Assembly: GCA_027084065.1 (NCBI GenBank)
Contig: JALWLR010000320.1
Span: 1-8,614 of the forward strand
DNA length: 8,614 nt
Reading direction: 5' to 3'
Origin: Helicobacteraceae bacterium
GTDB lineage: Bacteria; Campylobacterota; Campylobacteria; Campylobacterales; Sulfurimonadaceae
How positions within the stretch are numbered: the stretch's first letter is position 1; every line of letters starts with the position of its first letter. Shown in pieces: positions 1-5,889 of this stretch. Below the pieces are notes generated by a model, which saw nothing but the letters and a program-made list of their open reading frames with translations, was not told the DNA's origin and did no database searches. A program made the translations under genes and the position numbers.

Positions 1-109
1 CTACATGCAAAACAATCTCTTTGGGCTGAGTGTTTTGGGATGTGTCGTTTTCGCATCCTAAAAAGAGAAGTACAACGGCAGTAAGGAAAAAGATATTGTA
101 TGTTTTCAT
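1..109 (-). CDS. Lipoprotein, N-terminal fragment (runs off left edge)
   Basis: Only the first 36 codons are present. The ATG is at 109-107 and the frame is open to position 1. The start reads MKTYNIFFLTAVVLLFLGC, which has a short positive n-region, a hydrophobic core and a lipobox-like FLGC with Cys19 as the lipidation site. Glu at +2 favours transport to the outer membrane under the E. coli rule, which is not proven for this lineage. After the Cys comes a polar linker (Glu, Asn, Asp, Thr, Ser, Gln) typical of a lipoprotein tether, then the first residues of a folded domain (KEIVLHV). The Shine-Dalgarno signal is weak (AAAGACG upstream of ATG). The gene is transcribed divergently from the repeat protein at 188. 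Too little is visible to assign a function. Confidence 0.75.
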   Translation of the reverse strand, partial: MKTYNIFFLTAVVLLFLGCENDTSQNTQPKEIVLHV

Positions 110-129
110 TGTTCGTCTTTCAATATAAT
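101..129 (+). promoter_or_regulatory. Putative promoter of the repeat-protein gene (perfect -10 TATAAT)
   Basis: A perfect TATAAT lies at 124-129 on the plus strand, 58 bp before the ATG at 188. The hexamer 17 bp upstream (101-106, TGTTTT) is only a loose match to a -35 box. This is normal for sigma-70 promoters in Campylobacterota, which rely mainly on the -10 and upstream T-rich DNA. Initiation near 136 would give a leader of about 50 nt ending in a good Shine-Dalgarno (AAAAAAGG at 173-180, 7 nt before ATG). The same AT-rich block also contains TATATT on the minus strand (127-122), but starting there would leave the lipoprotein gene almost no leader, so I do not assign its promoter. Confidence 0.5.
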
Positions 130-187
130 TCTAAAACCAATACAATACACTATTTCTGATGAAAAAATTATGAAAAAAGGTTGATAT

Positions 188-1243
188 ATGAGCGAAAAAG
201 CAAGAGAACTCTATGCAAAAGAGATTATTGATGGAAAAATCGATCCTATGACGACGGATTTTGAAACATTTGCCAAACAGTTTGCAAAAAAGGAACTCAT
301 AGGATTTGAAGAGCTTGGAGACGACATTGCACCTGTAATTCGCTATTTGCTTGAGAATGAAGAGGAGTCTTTGGCAGATGATCTCAAAGGAGCCTGGCAA
401 GCACAGCACTACGTCGATATAGCCGAAGCGATGCTTTTTGAGGATTTCGATATGGATATGGCGAAAATCGTCGTCAATAAAGCACTCTCTTTGGCGGATT
501 CGAGTGAGGATTATGTCAATATCGCGGAGCTTTTTATAGAGGAATGGGCAGATAAAGACAAAGCCGCCGAGGCGTATAAAAAAGGGATAGAGGTTGCCAA
601 AGAGACGACTGATTTGACCTTTGTTGCCGATAGTATCGCCGATACCGACTATCTTGACGACAAAGAGTGGGCACATACCGTTTACCAAGAAGCACTCTCT
701 TTGGCTAAAGACGTATATGATTTCATCTACGTAGCACGCTCTGTTGCGACACCGGAGTATCTTGACGATCAGGCTGCGGCAAAAGAGATTTTGGATGTTG
801 CAAGAGGGATGGTCGATGAGAAAGATCTAGCACAAAACGTTCGTCTTGCACTCTCTTATGCCCAGTTTTGCTCAGATTTTGAGAGTGCGAAAGAGTACTT
901 CGTCAAATCTTTGAATTTGGCAGAAGGGTTTGAAGAGTTTTTCTATATTTTACAAAATATAGCGTTGGCGGGAATGGATGCCGATTTTTTCAAAAAAATT
1001 ATGAAAATAACGCTTCTTTCGATGAATGAACAGTCTCAAAAAGAGCAGGTTGCAGAACTGGTTGAGGAGTATTTAAACGAGAAAGCTCTTGTAGAGTTTT
1101 TACGTCGAAGTTCGGCCGAAGAGATTATCGCTTTATACTCGAAAAAAGATTTGGAAGATTTGAAACTGGAGTATGCCGGAAAAATTCTTACAAATGAAAT
1201 CGATCCCAAAGAGATAAGCTTTGCGGAGTATGCGAAAAAGTAG
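188..1243 (+). CDS. TPR/Sel1-like helical-repeat protein, function unknown
   Basis: This is a 351-residue, strongly acidic protein with no signal peptide or membrane segment, so probably cytoplasmic. The start at 188 is supported by AAAAAAGG at 173-180. I do not recognise the family. From about residue 74 to 260 it is a tandem array of roughly 34-37-residue helix-turn-helix units. Each opens with a D/H-Y/F/L-V/I-A pattern (HYVDIAEAM, DYVNIAELF, DLTFVADSI, DFIYVARSV) and ends in an A-x-x-x-Y/V-x-x-A-L-S-L-A type helix. Units 1 and 3 share ALSLA, and units 3 and 4 share EYLDD/DYLDD-like turns. The first 30 and last 23 residues carry the same motif: a Tyr-Ala, then an Ile, then Ile-Asp-Pro, then Phe and Ala-Lys, at identical spacing. 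This suggests a scaffold or protein-binding role. It converges on the tRNA gene 27 bp downstream and is separate from the pel operon. Confidence 0.85.
   Translation: MSEKARELYAKEIIDGKIDPMTTDFETFAKQFAKKELIGFEELGDDIAPVIRYLLENEEESLADDLKGAWQAQHYVDIAEAMLFEDFDMDMAKIVVNKALSLADSSEDYVNIAELFIEEWADKDKAAEAYKKGIEVAKETTDLTFVADSIADTDYLDDKEWAHTVYQEALSLAKDVYDFIYVARSVATPEYLDDQAAAKEILDVARGMVDEKDLAQNVRLALSYAQFCSDFESAKEYFVKSLNLAEGFEEFFYILQNIALAGMDADFFKKIMKITLLSMNEQSQKEQVAELVEEYLNEKALVEFLRRSSAEEIIALYSKKDLEDLKLEYAGKILTNEIDPKEISFAEYAKK
480..705 (+). repeat. 16-bp direct repeat (480-495 and 690-705) from internal gene duplication
   Basis: The 16 bases AAGCACTCTCTTTGGC (taken from the A at 480) occur identically at 480-495 and 690-705, exactly 210 bp apart. 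They encode the same Ala-Leu-Ser-Leu-Ala helix end in protein repeat units 1 and 3, so the offset is 70 codons, or two units. A partial third copy (GCACTCTCTTATGC, around 848-861) falls in unit 5. A second pair, TATCTTGACGA near 650 and near 760, marks units 3 and 4 about 108 bp apart. The conserved DNA suggests fairly recent unit duplication or strong codon constraint. Confidence 0.7.
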
Positions 1244-1270
1244 TTTATTGTAAATATTTTTAAATGTAGG

Positions 1271-1356
1271 TGGTACCACCGGGCGGACTCGAACCGCCAC
1301 GCCGCAATGGCGGGGGATTTTGAATCCCCTGTGTCTACCAATTTCACCACGGTGGC
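1271..1356 (-). tRNA. tRNA-Leu (anticodon CAA, reads UUG)
   Basis: The minus strand from 1356 to 1271 folds as a complete class II tRNA of 86 nt. The acceptor GCCACCG pairs with CGGTGGU, closing on a G-U pair, followed by discriminator A73 and an encoded CCA. The D-arm contains AAATTGGTAGACAC, as in many bacterial leucine tRNAs. The anticodon stem is GGGGA/TCCCC around the loop TTCAAAA, giving CAA at positions 34-36. There is a long variable arm (GCC...GGC) and a T-arm GGCGG-TTCGAGT-CCGCC. A73 and the long variable arm are leucine identity features. It lies on the same strand as the pel genes, 44 bp after the stop of the HupE-like gene, and points toward the convergent repeat-protein gene. 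Confidence 0.97.
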
Positions 1357-1373
1357 ATAAAAAAGATGCTGGA

Positions 1374-1379
1374 ATTATA
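1374..1379 (-). promoter_or_regulatory. -10 box of the tRNA-Leu gene
   Basis: A perfect TATAAT is read on the minus strand from 1379 to 1374, ending 17 bp before the first tRNA base at 1356. Initiation about 7 nt downstream would give a short 5' leader of about 10 nt for RNase P to remove. The -35 region is poor (TTAACT-like, with about 19 bp spacing). The presence of this box suggests that the tRNA is transcribed independently, even though no terminator separates it from the upstream operon. Confidence 0.55.
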
Positions 1380-1400
1380 GCTAAGTAAAATTAAGAGAAG

Positions 1401-2360
1401 TTAAAACAATAAAACTCTTTGAATGAACCAAAATGTTGCAACTATTCCAACAATATACGCTATGAATGGATATACTCTTTTAAAAGAGCATCCAAATTTG
1501 TTACATGCAAAAACCAAACCTCCCAAAACAGCAATGAAAAGAATCTGTCCCAACTCTATACCGACATTGAAAAAGAAAAGACTCAGCGGAATGTCGTCTT
1601 GGGGCAGACCTATCTCTCTTAATGCGGAAGAGAATCCAAACCCGTGAAGCAGACCGAAACTAAAAGCCGTTATTTCAAGATGGCGTTTTGTGAAACTCTC
1701 TTTGGGGATGAGAAGCTCTTTTGCCAGTAGAATGATGCTAAGGGCTATCATCGACTCTACCAGAGGGGGTGGAATGTAGACGATTCCCAAAATACCACAT
1801 GCAAGTGTTATGGAGTGTGCAAGAGTAAAGAACGTAACGGTGTAGAGCAGTTGTTTGAGGTTTTTTGCAAGAAAAAAGAGTAGCATCACGAACATAAGAT
1901 GGTCAAATCCCGTTAAAATATGAAAAATACCCAGTTTGACGTATTGGCGTGCCAAGTGCCAATAGTTCGCTTTTTTGTCAATCAGTACAAATGGCGAGAC
2001 GGCATTGAGAAGTGCTTTTTTTACAAAATCCTCGCCTTTGTAGTGTACGAGTACGCCCCTGTCGCTTCGAACGAGTCCGTGAACCCAAATACGTTTGTTT
2101 ATAAGGTCTTTCGTTTTGCATGCAAGTGTGAACTTTTTTATGGTAAAGCCGTTATGGATGGTAACCAAAGGGGCAGAAGTACGGATACATACTTTGGGAA
2201 AGAGTATTTGAATATCCATAACACGGGTGTCGGAAAGGGGTTTTTTGTACGTTACGTCAAGTGAGCCCTCTTTTTGTTGCACAATTTCCAAATAGGAAAG
2301 TCCGCTTTGATGTGCATGCAAAAAATAAACAAGAAAAAAAAGTGAAAAAAGTATCTTCAT
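1401..2360 (-). CDS. HupE/UreJ-family membrane protein with periplasmic N-terminal domain
   Basis: The 319-residue protein starts with a Sec signal peptide (residues 1-16, ending FLHA; mature start HQSGLSYLE). A mostly beta periplasmic domain of about 120 residues follows, containing two cysteines (C58, C81). The HupE/UreJ membrane domain runs from about residue 142 to 319, with some six hydrophobic segments. The family's conserved polar motifs are present: GIFHILTGFDH (H147, D153, H154), FTLAHS (H182), an intramembrane Glu in LVESMIALS (E203), FGLLHGFGF (H239) and FNVGIELGQ (E269). HupE and UreJ proteins are regarded as Ni/Co permeases near hydrogenase or urease genes. This longer type is found elsewhere, and its substrate is not established. 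No hydrogenase or urease gene is visible here. The start overlaps the stop of the parvulin-like gene (ATGA at 2360-2357), implying translational coupling. It is the last gene of the operon. Confidence 0.88.
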   Translation of the reverse strand: MKILFSLFFLVYFLHAHQSGLSYLEIVQQKEGSLDVTYKKPLSDTRVMDIQILFPKVCIRTSAPLVTIHNGFTIKKFTLACKTKDLINKRIWVHGLVRSDRGVLVHYKGEDFVKKALLNAVSPFVLIDKKANYWHLARQYVKLGIFHILTGFDHLMFVMLLFFLAKNLKQLLYTVTFFTLAHSITLACGILGIVYIPPPLVESMIALSIILLAKELLIPKESFTKRHLEITAFSFGLLHGFGFSSALREIGLPQDDIPLSLFFFNVGIELGQILFIAVLGGLVFACNKFGCSFKRVYPFIAYIVGIVATFWFIQRVLLF

Positions 2361-3118
2361 CGTTTCTCTATCTGGTAGTGCTGTTTGATTTTGTCAAAGT
2401 TCTCTTTTTTGGCTTTGAGAACTTTTGAGGCTTTATACTCTTTGTAAACTAAAGATTCGACGTCGCTAAAAGGTGCATACTCTTTTCCTTTTTTGTTTTG
2501 CATGTAGAGTAAAAAAACTCTGTTGTCCTTTGCCGTAAATGGTCCGCTCCAGCGATGAAGCGGTGCAAAACGCATAGAATGATAAAAAAAGCGTCCATAC
2601 TCCTGTTTCAATTTTTTAGGCGAAACGTTTTGGAGCAGTTTAGCACTTTTTGGTGTGAGATTTAAAAGATTGAGTCTTGCTTTGAGCTCTTTTTGTTGGG
2701 CCGCATTCAAAGAGGAAACATCAAGTAGATACAAAGAGAGCGAAGTGGGGATAAGATAGTTTTGTTTATGGTGTTTGTAAAAATCTCTCAGCTTTGTTTC
2801 GCTTGGTTCTTTTTCACTGTTTTGGTGCTGCAAAATAAACTCCATCTTACGTACCAAAATATCGTTTACCTGTTTGTCATCTTTATAAAGCTCCAAAAAA
2901 TAGGCTTCGTTTTGAAGGATTTGTTTATAGGCTTGTAGATTAAAAGAGCTGTTGGCATCGAGAATTTTCGTTGCAGAAGCGGGATGGATGAGGATTTTCT
3001 TTTTTGTAGCTGTAGGGGAGGGAGCGTCTTGTGGATTGAGTAGGGTATAGAGCAGGTACAAAAACGCACCGCCGAGAAAAAAATGAACGAGAGGTTCGTG
3101 AATCAGTTTTCTAAACAT
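2357..3118 (-). CDS. Membrane-anchored parvulin-like (PpiC-type) peptidyl-prolyl isomerase, divergent
   Basis: The 253-residue protein has one N-terminal membrane segment (about residues 11-27, after IHEPL) that would leave the rest in the periplasm. The REPL-type start followed by FFLGG, the region at 64-96 (LQNEAYFLELYKDD, then VRKMEFIL), and the Trp-Ser-Gly-Pro turn at 190-193 match the layout I know from membrane-anchored PpiC-type isomerases that are neighbours of HupE/UreJ_2 genes. The parvulin-like part is about residues 122-207. It is short and divergent: the usual G-x-H-L-V end is NRVFLLYM here, so catalysis is uncertain and a chaperone role is possible. The start lies inside the end of pelA (16-bp overlap), and its stop overlaps the next ATG, so it is coupled on both sides. 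The Shine-Dalgarno is weak. Confidence 0.78.
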   Translation of the reverse strand: MFRKLIHEPLVHFFLGGAFLYLLYTLLNPQDAPSPTATKKKILIHPASATKILDANSSFNLQAYKQILQNEAYFLELYKDDKQVNDILVRKMEFILQHQNSEKEPSETKLRDFYKHHKQNYLIPTSLSLYLLDVSSLNAAQQKELKARLNLLNLTPKSAKLLQNVSPKKLKQEYGRFFYHSMRFAPLHRWSGPFTAKDNRVFLLYMQNKKGKEYAPFSDVESLVYKEYKASKVLKAKKENFDKIKQHYQIEKR

Positions 3119-5877
3119 TGAATGCTCACTTTTGCAGTTTTGCTTTTTTCATATGTTATATGCAGAGTTCTTTGTGAAAGAAGTCTCTTTTTTGGTTTGG
3201 GAAAGAGAAACGCTTCACATTTTTGCGGTAGGAAAAAATCCGCTTGGAGTGGAACGTGTGCTTTGAGCGAATAGGTATATGTCGTTGCATTTTTTTCAAA
3301 GTTCTCTACGACGGCGTTGGCTGCTATAAGATAGGGAGCTTGGGTATTGTTATTTGAAAAATCAAATTTTATACATGAGTTATTTTGATTTTGTTTGGTA
3401 AAGAGGGTGTAGTAGAGATGATTTTGGAATTTTTTTCTTCCGATTACTGTGCTTGATGGAGAAAAGGGCTCTTTGTTTTTTGTTTGATCCATCCGAATTG
3501 TATCGAGCTGTTTCAATCCACAAAAATTGTAGCTTCCGTCATCGTTTTTTGCAAGAGCGTAGTTGTAAAACTCCATGACTCTTGGAATGTACTCAGATGT
3601 AAAAACAGGAATGACATCCTGTCTGGTCGCCCAGTCAAAAACCTCTTTGAGTGCCTTGAGCGATGCCTGTTTCGATCCGGAATAGAAGTGGTAGTAGATG
3701 TCTATAGGTTTGAAGCGTCGTGGTGTGTTTGTACGTTTATATGTCTGTATGACACGTTTAAATCCCCAAAATGGACCGAGCCAGTCGTTTGTAAAGACAT
3801 TTTCGTTTTGTTCTCCGGTATAGATTTGTGTGAAGTTTTTTCTCTCCAATCCTAGTGGTGAAATATTGGAAAGCCAAGGATGTTCGTTACTAATAATTGT
3901 GTTGCCGCCGTTTATGTTAAGGAGCTTATGATCGTAGACAAATTTAAGGGCATTGAGGCGAGGTGCGCAGTCCCCGCTCCAAAAAACTGTTTTGGCTTTT
4001 GGTTGTTTATCTGGTGGAGAGAGCTGGGTGTTAAGAGTGACAAGAGGGTCGTAGAGCTCCTTTTTTAAAGAAAAATCATACCCTTTTATGTCGATTCGGT
4101 ACTGTGGAGGGAGATTGTCGTTTTTTATTTTCCCCCAGAAAAAAGGGTGTGTGTAGGTATGAGTCGCTCCTTCGACGTTGGGGAGTGCCAGAATTTTTTT
4201 AGCCATATTTCGAAGCTCATCTACAATTTTTGGATAGCGTCCGTTAGGGTCGAGTTCCGAGCCTATAAAGGAGACGGAGTGGGGAATTTTATAGACATTT
4301 AGGATGTGGTTGTAAATGGAATCGATGGAGTATTTGCCGAAATTTCCCTCAACTTTGTTGGCGATGCCGTCTCCGTCTATGTGTGTAAAAAGTAGGCGTT
4401 TACCGCTTTGTGTGGTTACGTCCGCTACGGGAATTTTTGCGAGGCTTAGACTCTGCTCAAAGAGTAAAAAGGGGTTAGCAACCCAGATGTTGTTGTTTTC
4501 TATGTTTACCATATAGCCCTCATCCACGAAGTAACCTCCCCATGCAGTAAGAGCGGCCGGTGTGGAGATACTACCGTCACTGTAGAGATAGCTTAGGACT
4601 TCTTTTGCATTTTTAACTTCTATAACAAGGCTTTTGGAGCTCATTGGAGGGTCTATTTCGAAGTCCATAAGCTGCGGGTCTCGTTTGAGTATTTTTACTT
4701 TGTTTGCCGATGTTTTACTAAATGAAATGCCTAAAAAAGAGAGTTCCTCTTTTGTAAAATTCGCTCCAAAGTTATTGATAAAAAGCAGTTTTATCTTCTC
4801 TTTTTTGACTTTTTGAAGCCATGCAAGGTACTTTTTGATGCGAGCAGGGGGTATGTAGTCTTGCAGCCAAATAACTACTCCGCTATAGCGGTGCAGTGTC
4901 TCAACCGGTGGGAAAGAATGTGCGCTTATGTCGTAGAGCACCTCTTTATAACCCAGATACTCCAAAACGGTTGCACCGTACTGGTGTGCTTCAAGCAGCG
5001 TTCTGTCGAGTCTATGTTCGTCTATGAGAACAAGAACTTCTCTTTTGAGTGGATTTTTTGCCGAAATCCCGTAAATATCGAGATTTTTCGTACTCACATA
5101 AGGGATGAACCCTTTTGCATGTAGCCTCTTTACAAGATTTTTTCCTTTCTTATCAAAGAGTTGTTTTGGAGGCAGATAGTCGATACATATAATATCTTTG
5201 TTGTATGCGCGTACTTTTTTGAGTTTGTTATCCAGCCATGCCCGGTCGTTGTTTGAAATCTCTTTGTAGGGATGCTTGATGTCATTTTGCAAACCGTGAA
5301 AATAGGATTCAAACAGCACAGCGGTCACTGCATCGTGAATTTTGTCCATAATGTCGAAGCCTCTGTTGACAATGAGCTTTGCAGTTGGGTAGCGTTTGTG
5401 AAACTCTAAAATGAAAGTAGCAAGTGCTTCTTGGTTTTTTTTGCGTTGGGTGCTGTTTTGTGTGTAGAATTCATACGAATCGAGTGTGTCGAAGAAAAAG
5501 TTTTGAAATCCTCTTTGAATCAGTGGGTCTATTTGGTGTTTGAAGATAAATTCTCTATATGCTTTGTTTTTAATATCGAGTACATCGCTTTGCCACATTG
5601 TGTTTTTTGACGCTATCCACTCTTTTTGGACTTTTTCGTAACACTGAAGGTTTTTGTCTATCTCTCCGATGCTGACATAGGCATAGATTTTATTTTTATA
5701 AAGAGAAAATCCCGGTGTACTTGTATCGACATGTTTGGGCTGGAGAATGATGTAGTCGTGAATTCCTATGGAGGGATAGGAAATATCTTCTCCATAATAG
5801 ACAATGGCACTTTTTTTATAGTCGCTGCCATAAAGAATACTTGCAGTTAGTAGTAAAAGTAAAATTGTTCTTTTCAT
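3103..5877 (-). CDS. pelA: PelA: periplasmic Pel polysaccharide hydrolase/deacetylase
   Basis: The 924-residue protein is close in length to Pseudomonas aeruginosa PelA. A Sec signal peptide spans about residues 1-17 (ending SILYG). Residues 20-275 form a GH114 (endo-alpha-1,4-polygalactosaminidase) barrel, with IYAYVSIGEID at 64-74, FFFDTLDSY at 127-135 (acidic D130, D133) and VLFESYFH at 187-194 (candidate catalytic E190). Residues 280-490 are a Rossmann-like linker domain (VLVLIDEHRLD, VVIWLQDYIPP). The CE4-like deacetylase follows, with THIDGDG at 498-504 (metal/base Asp pair D501, D503), THTYTHP at 572-578 (metal ligands H573, H577), WSGDCAPR at 633-640 and YYHFYSG at 728-734. The C-terminus from about 790 is beta-rich. 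In the Pel pathway the protein partly deacetylates the GalNAc-rich polymer in the periplasm and can also cut it, and it works bound to PelB. All these catalytic motifs are intact. The gene starts 9 bp after the pelB stop. Confidence 0.93.
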   Translation of the reverse strand: MKRTILLLLLTASILYGSDYKKSAIVYYGEDISYPSIGIHDYIILQPKHVDTSTPGFSLYKNKIYAYVSIGEIDKNLQCYEKVQKEWIASKNTMWQSDVLDIKNKAYREFIFKHQIDPLIQRGFQNFFFDTLDSYEFYTQNSTQRKKNQEALATFILEFHKRYPTAKLIVNRGFDIMDKIHDAVTAVLFESYFHGLQNDIKHPYKEISNNDRAWLDNKLKKVRAYNKDIICIDYLPPKQLFDKKGKNLVKRLHAKGFIPYVSTKNLDIYGISAKNPLKREVLVLIDEHRLDRTLLEAHQYGATVLEYLGYKEVLYDISAHSFPPVETLHRYSGVVIWLQDYIPPARIKKYLAWLQKVKKEKIKLLFINNFGANFTKEELSFLGISFSKTSANKVKILKRDPQLMDFEIDPPMSSKSLVIEVKNAKEVLSYLYSDGSISTPAALTAWGGYFVDEGYMVNIENNNIWVANPFLLFEQSLSLAKIPVADVTTQSGKRLLFTHIDGDGIANKVEGNFGKYSIDSIYNHILNVYKIPHSVSFIGSELDPNGRYPKIVDELRNMAKKILALPNVEGATHTYTHPFFWGKIKNDNLPPQYRIDIKGYDFSLKKELYDPLVTLNTQLSPPDKQPKAKTVFWSGDCAPRLNALKFVYDHKLLNINGGNTIISNEHPWLSNISPLGLERKNFTQIYTGEQNENVFTNDWLGPFWGFKRVIQTYKRTNTPRRFKPIDIYYHFYSGSKQASLKALKEVFDWATRQDVIPVFTSEYIPRVMEFYNYALAKNDDGSYNFCGLKQLDTIRMDQTKNKEPFSPSSTVIGRKKFQNHLYYTLFTKQNQNNSCIKFDFSNNNTQAPYLIAANAVVENFEKNATTYTYSLKAHVPLQADFFLPQKCEAFLFPKPKKRLLSQRTLHITYEKSKTAKVSIQCLEN

Positions 5878-5884
5878 TACTCTG

Positions 5885-5889
5885 TCCTA
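5885..5889 (-). promoter_or_regulatory. Shine-Dalgarno of pelA overlapping the pelB stop codon
   Basis: On the minus strand TAGGA (5889-5885) combines the pelB stop codon TAG with an AGGA ribosome-binding core. A 7-nt spacer (CAGAGTA) precedes the pelA ATG at 5877. Terminating pelB ribosomes would sit directly on the pelA initiation site, so the two partner proteins are probably made in a coupled ratio. This site also fixes the pelA start. Confidence 0.7.

Noticed and set aside
131..688. A 185-codon minus-strand reading frame opposite the repeat-protein gene
   Set aside because: It is Cys/Phe/Ile-rich with no ribosome-binding site, and the plus-strand frame has clear repeats and a good Shine-Dalgarno.
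1269..1280. Perfect palindrome GGTGGTACCACC as a terminator hairpin or binding site
   Set aside because: It is formed by the tRNA acceptor strand plus CCA and the next bases. Its 2-nt loop is too tight for a hairpin and no U-tract follows.
1036..1350. A 104-codon minus-strand reading frame beginning MVKLVDTGDSKSP
   Set aside because: Its first part is a translation of the tRNA-Leu gene, a well-known false protein. The rest is antisense to the repeat-protein gene and has no family features.
1271..1356. tRNA-Leu as the attachment site of an integrated island carrying pel
   Set aside because: The pel genes lie on the 5' side of the tRNA. There is no integrase and no repeat of the tRNA 3' end anywhere in the window.
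1401..2360. Assignment of the HupE-like protein to hydrogenase or urease maturation
   Set aside because: No hydrogenase, urease or nickel-enzyme gene is visible, and the large periplasmic domain marks a different branch of the family.
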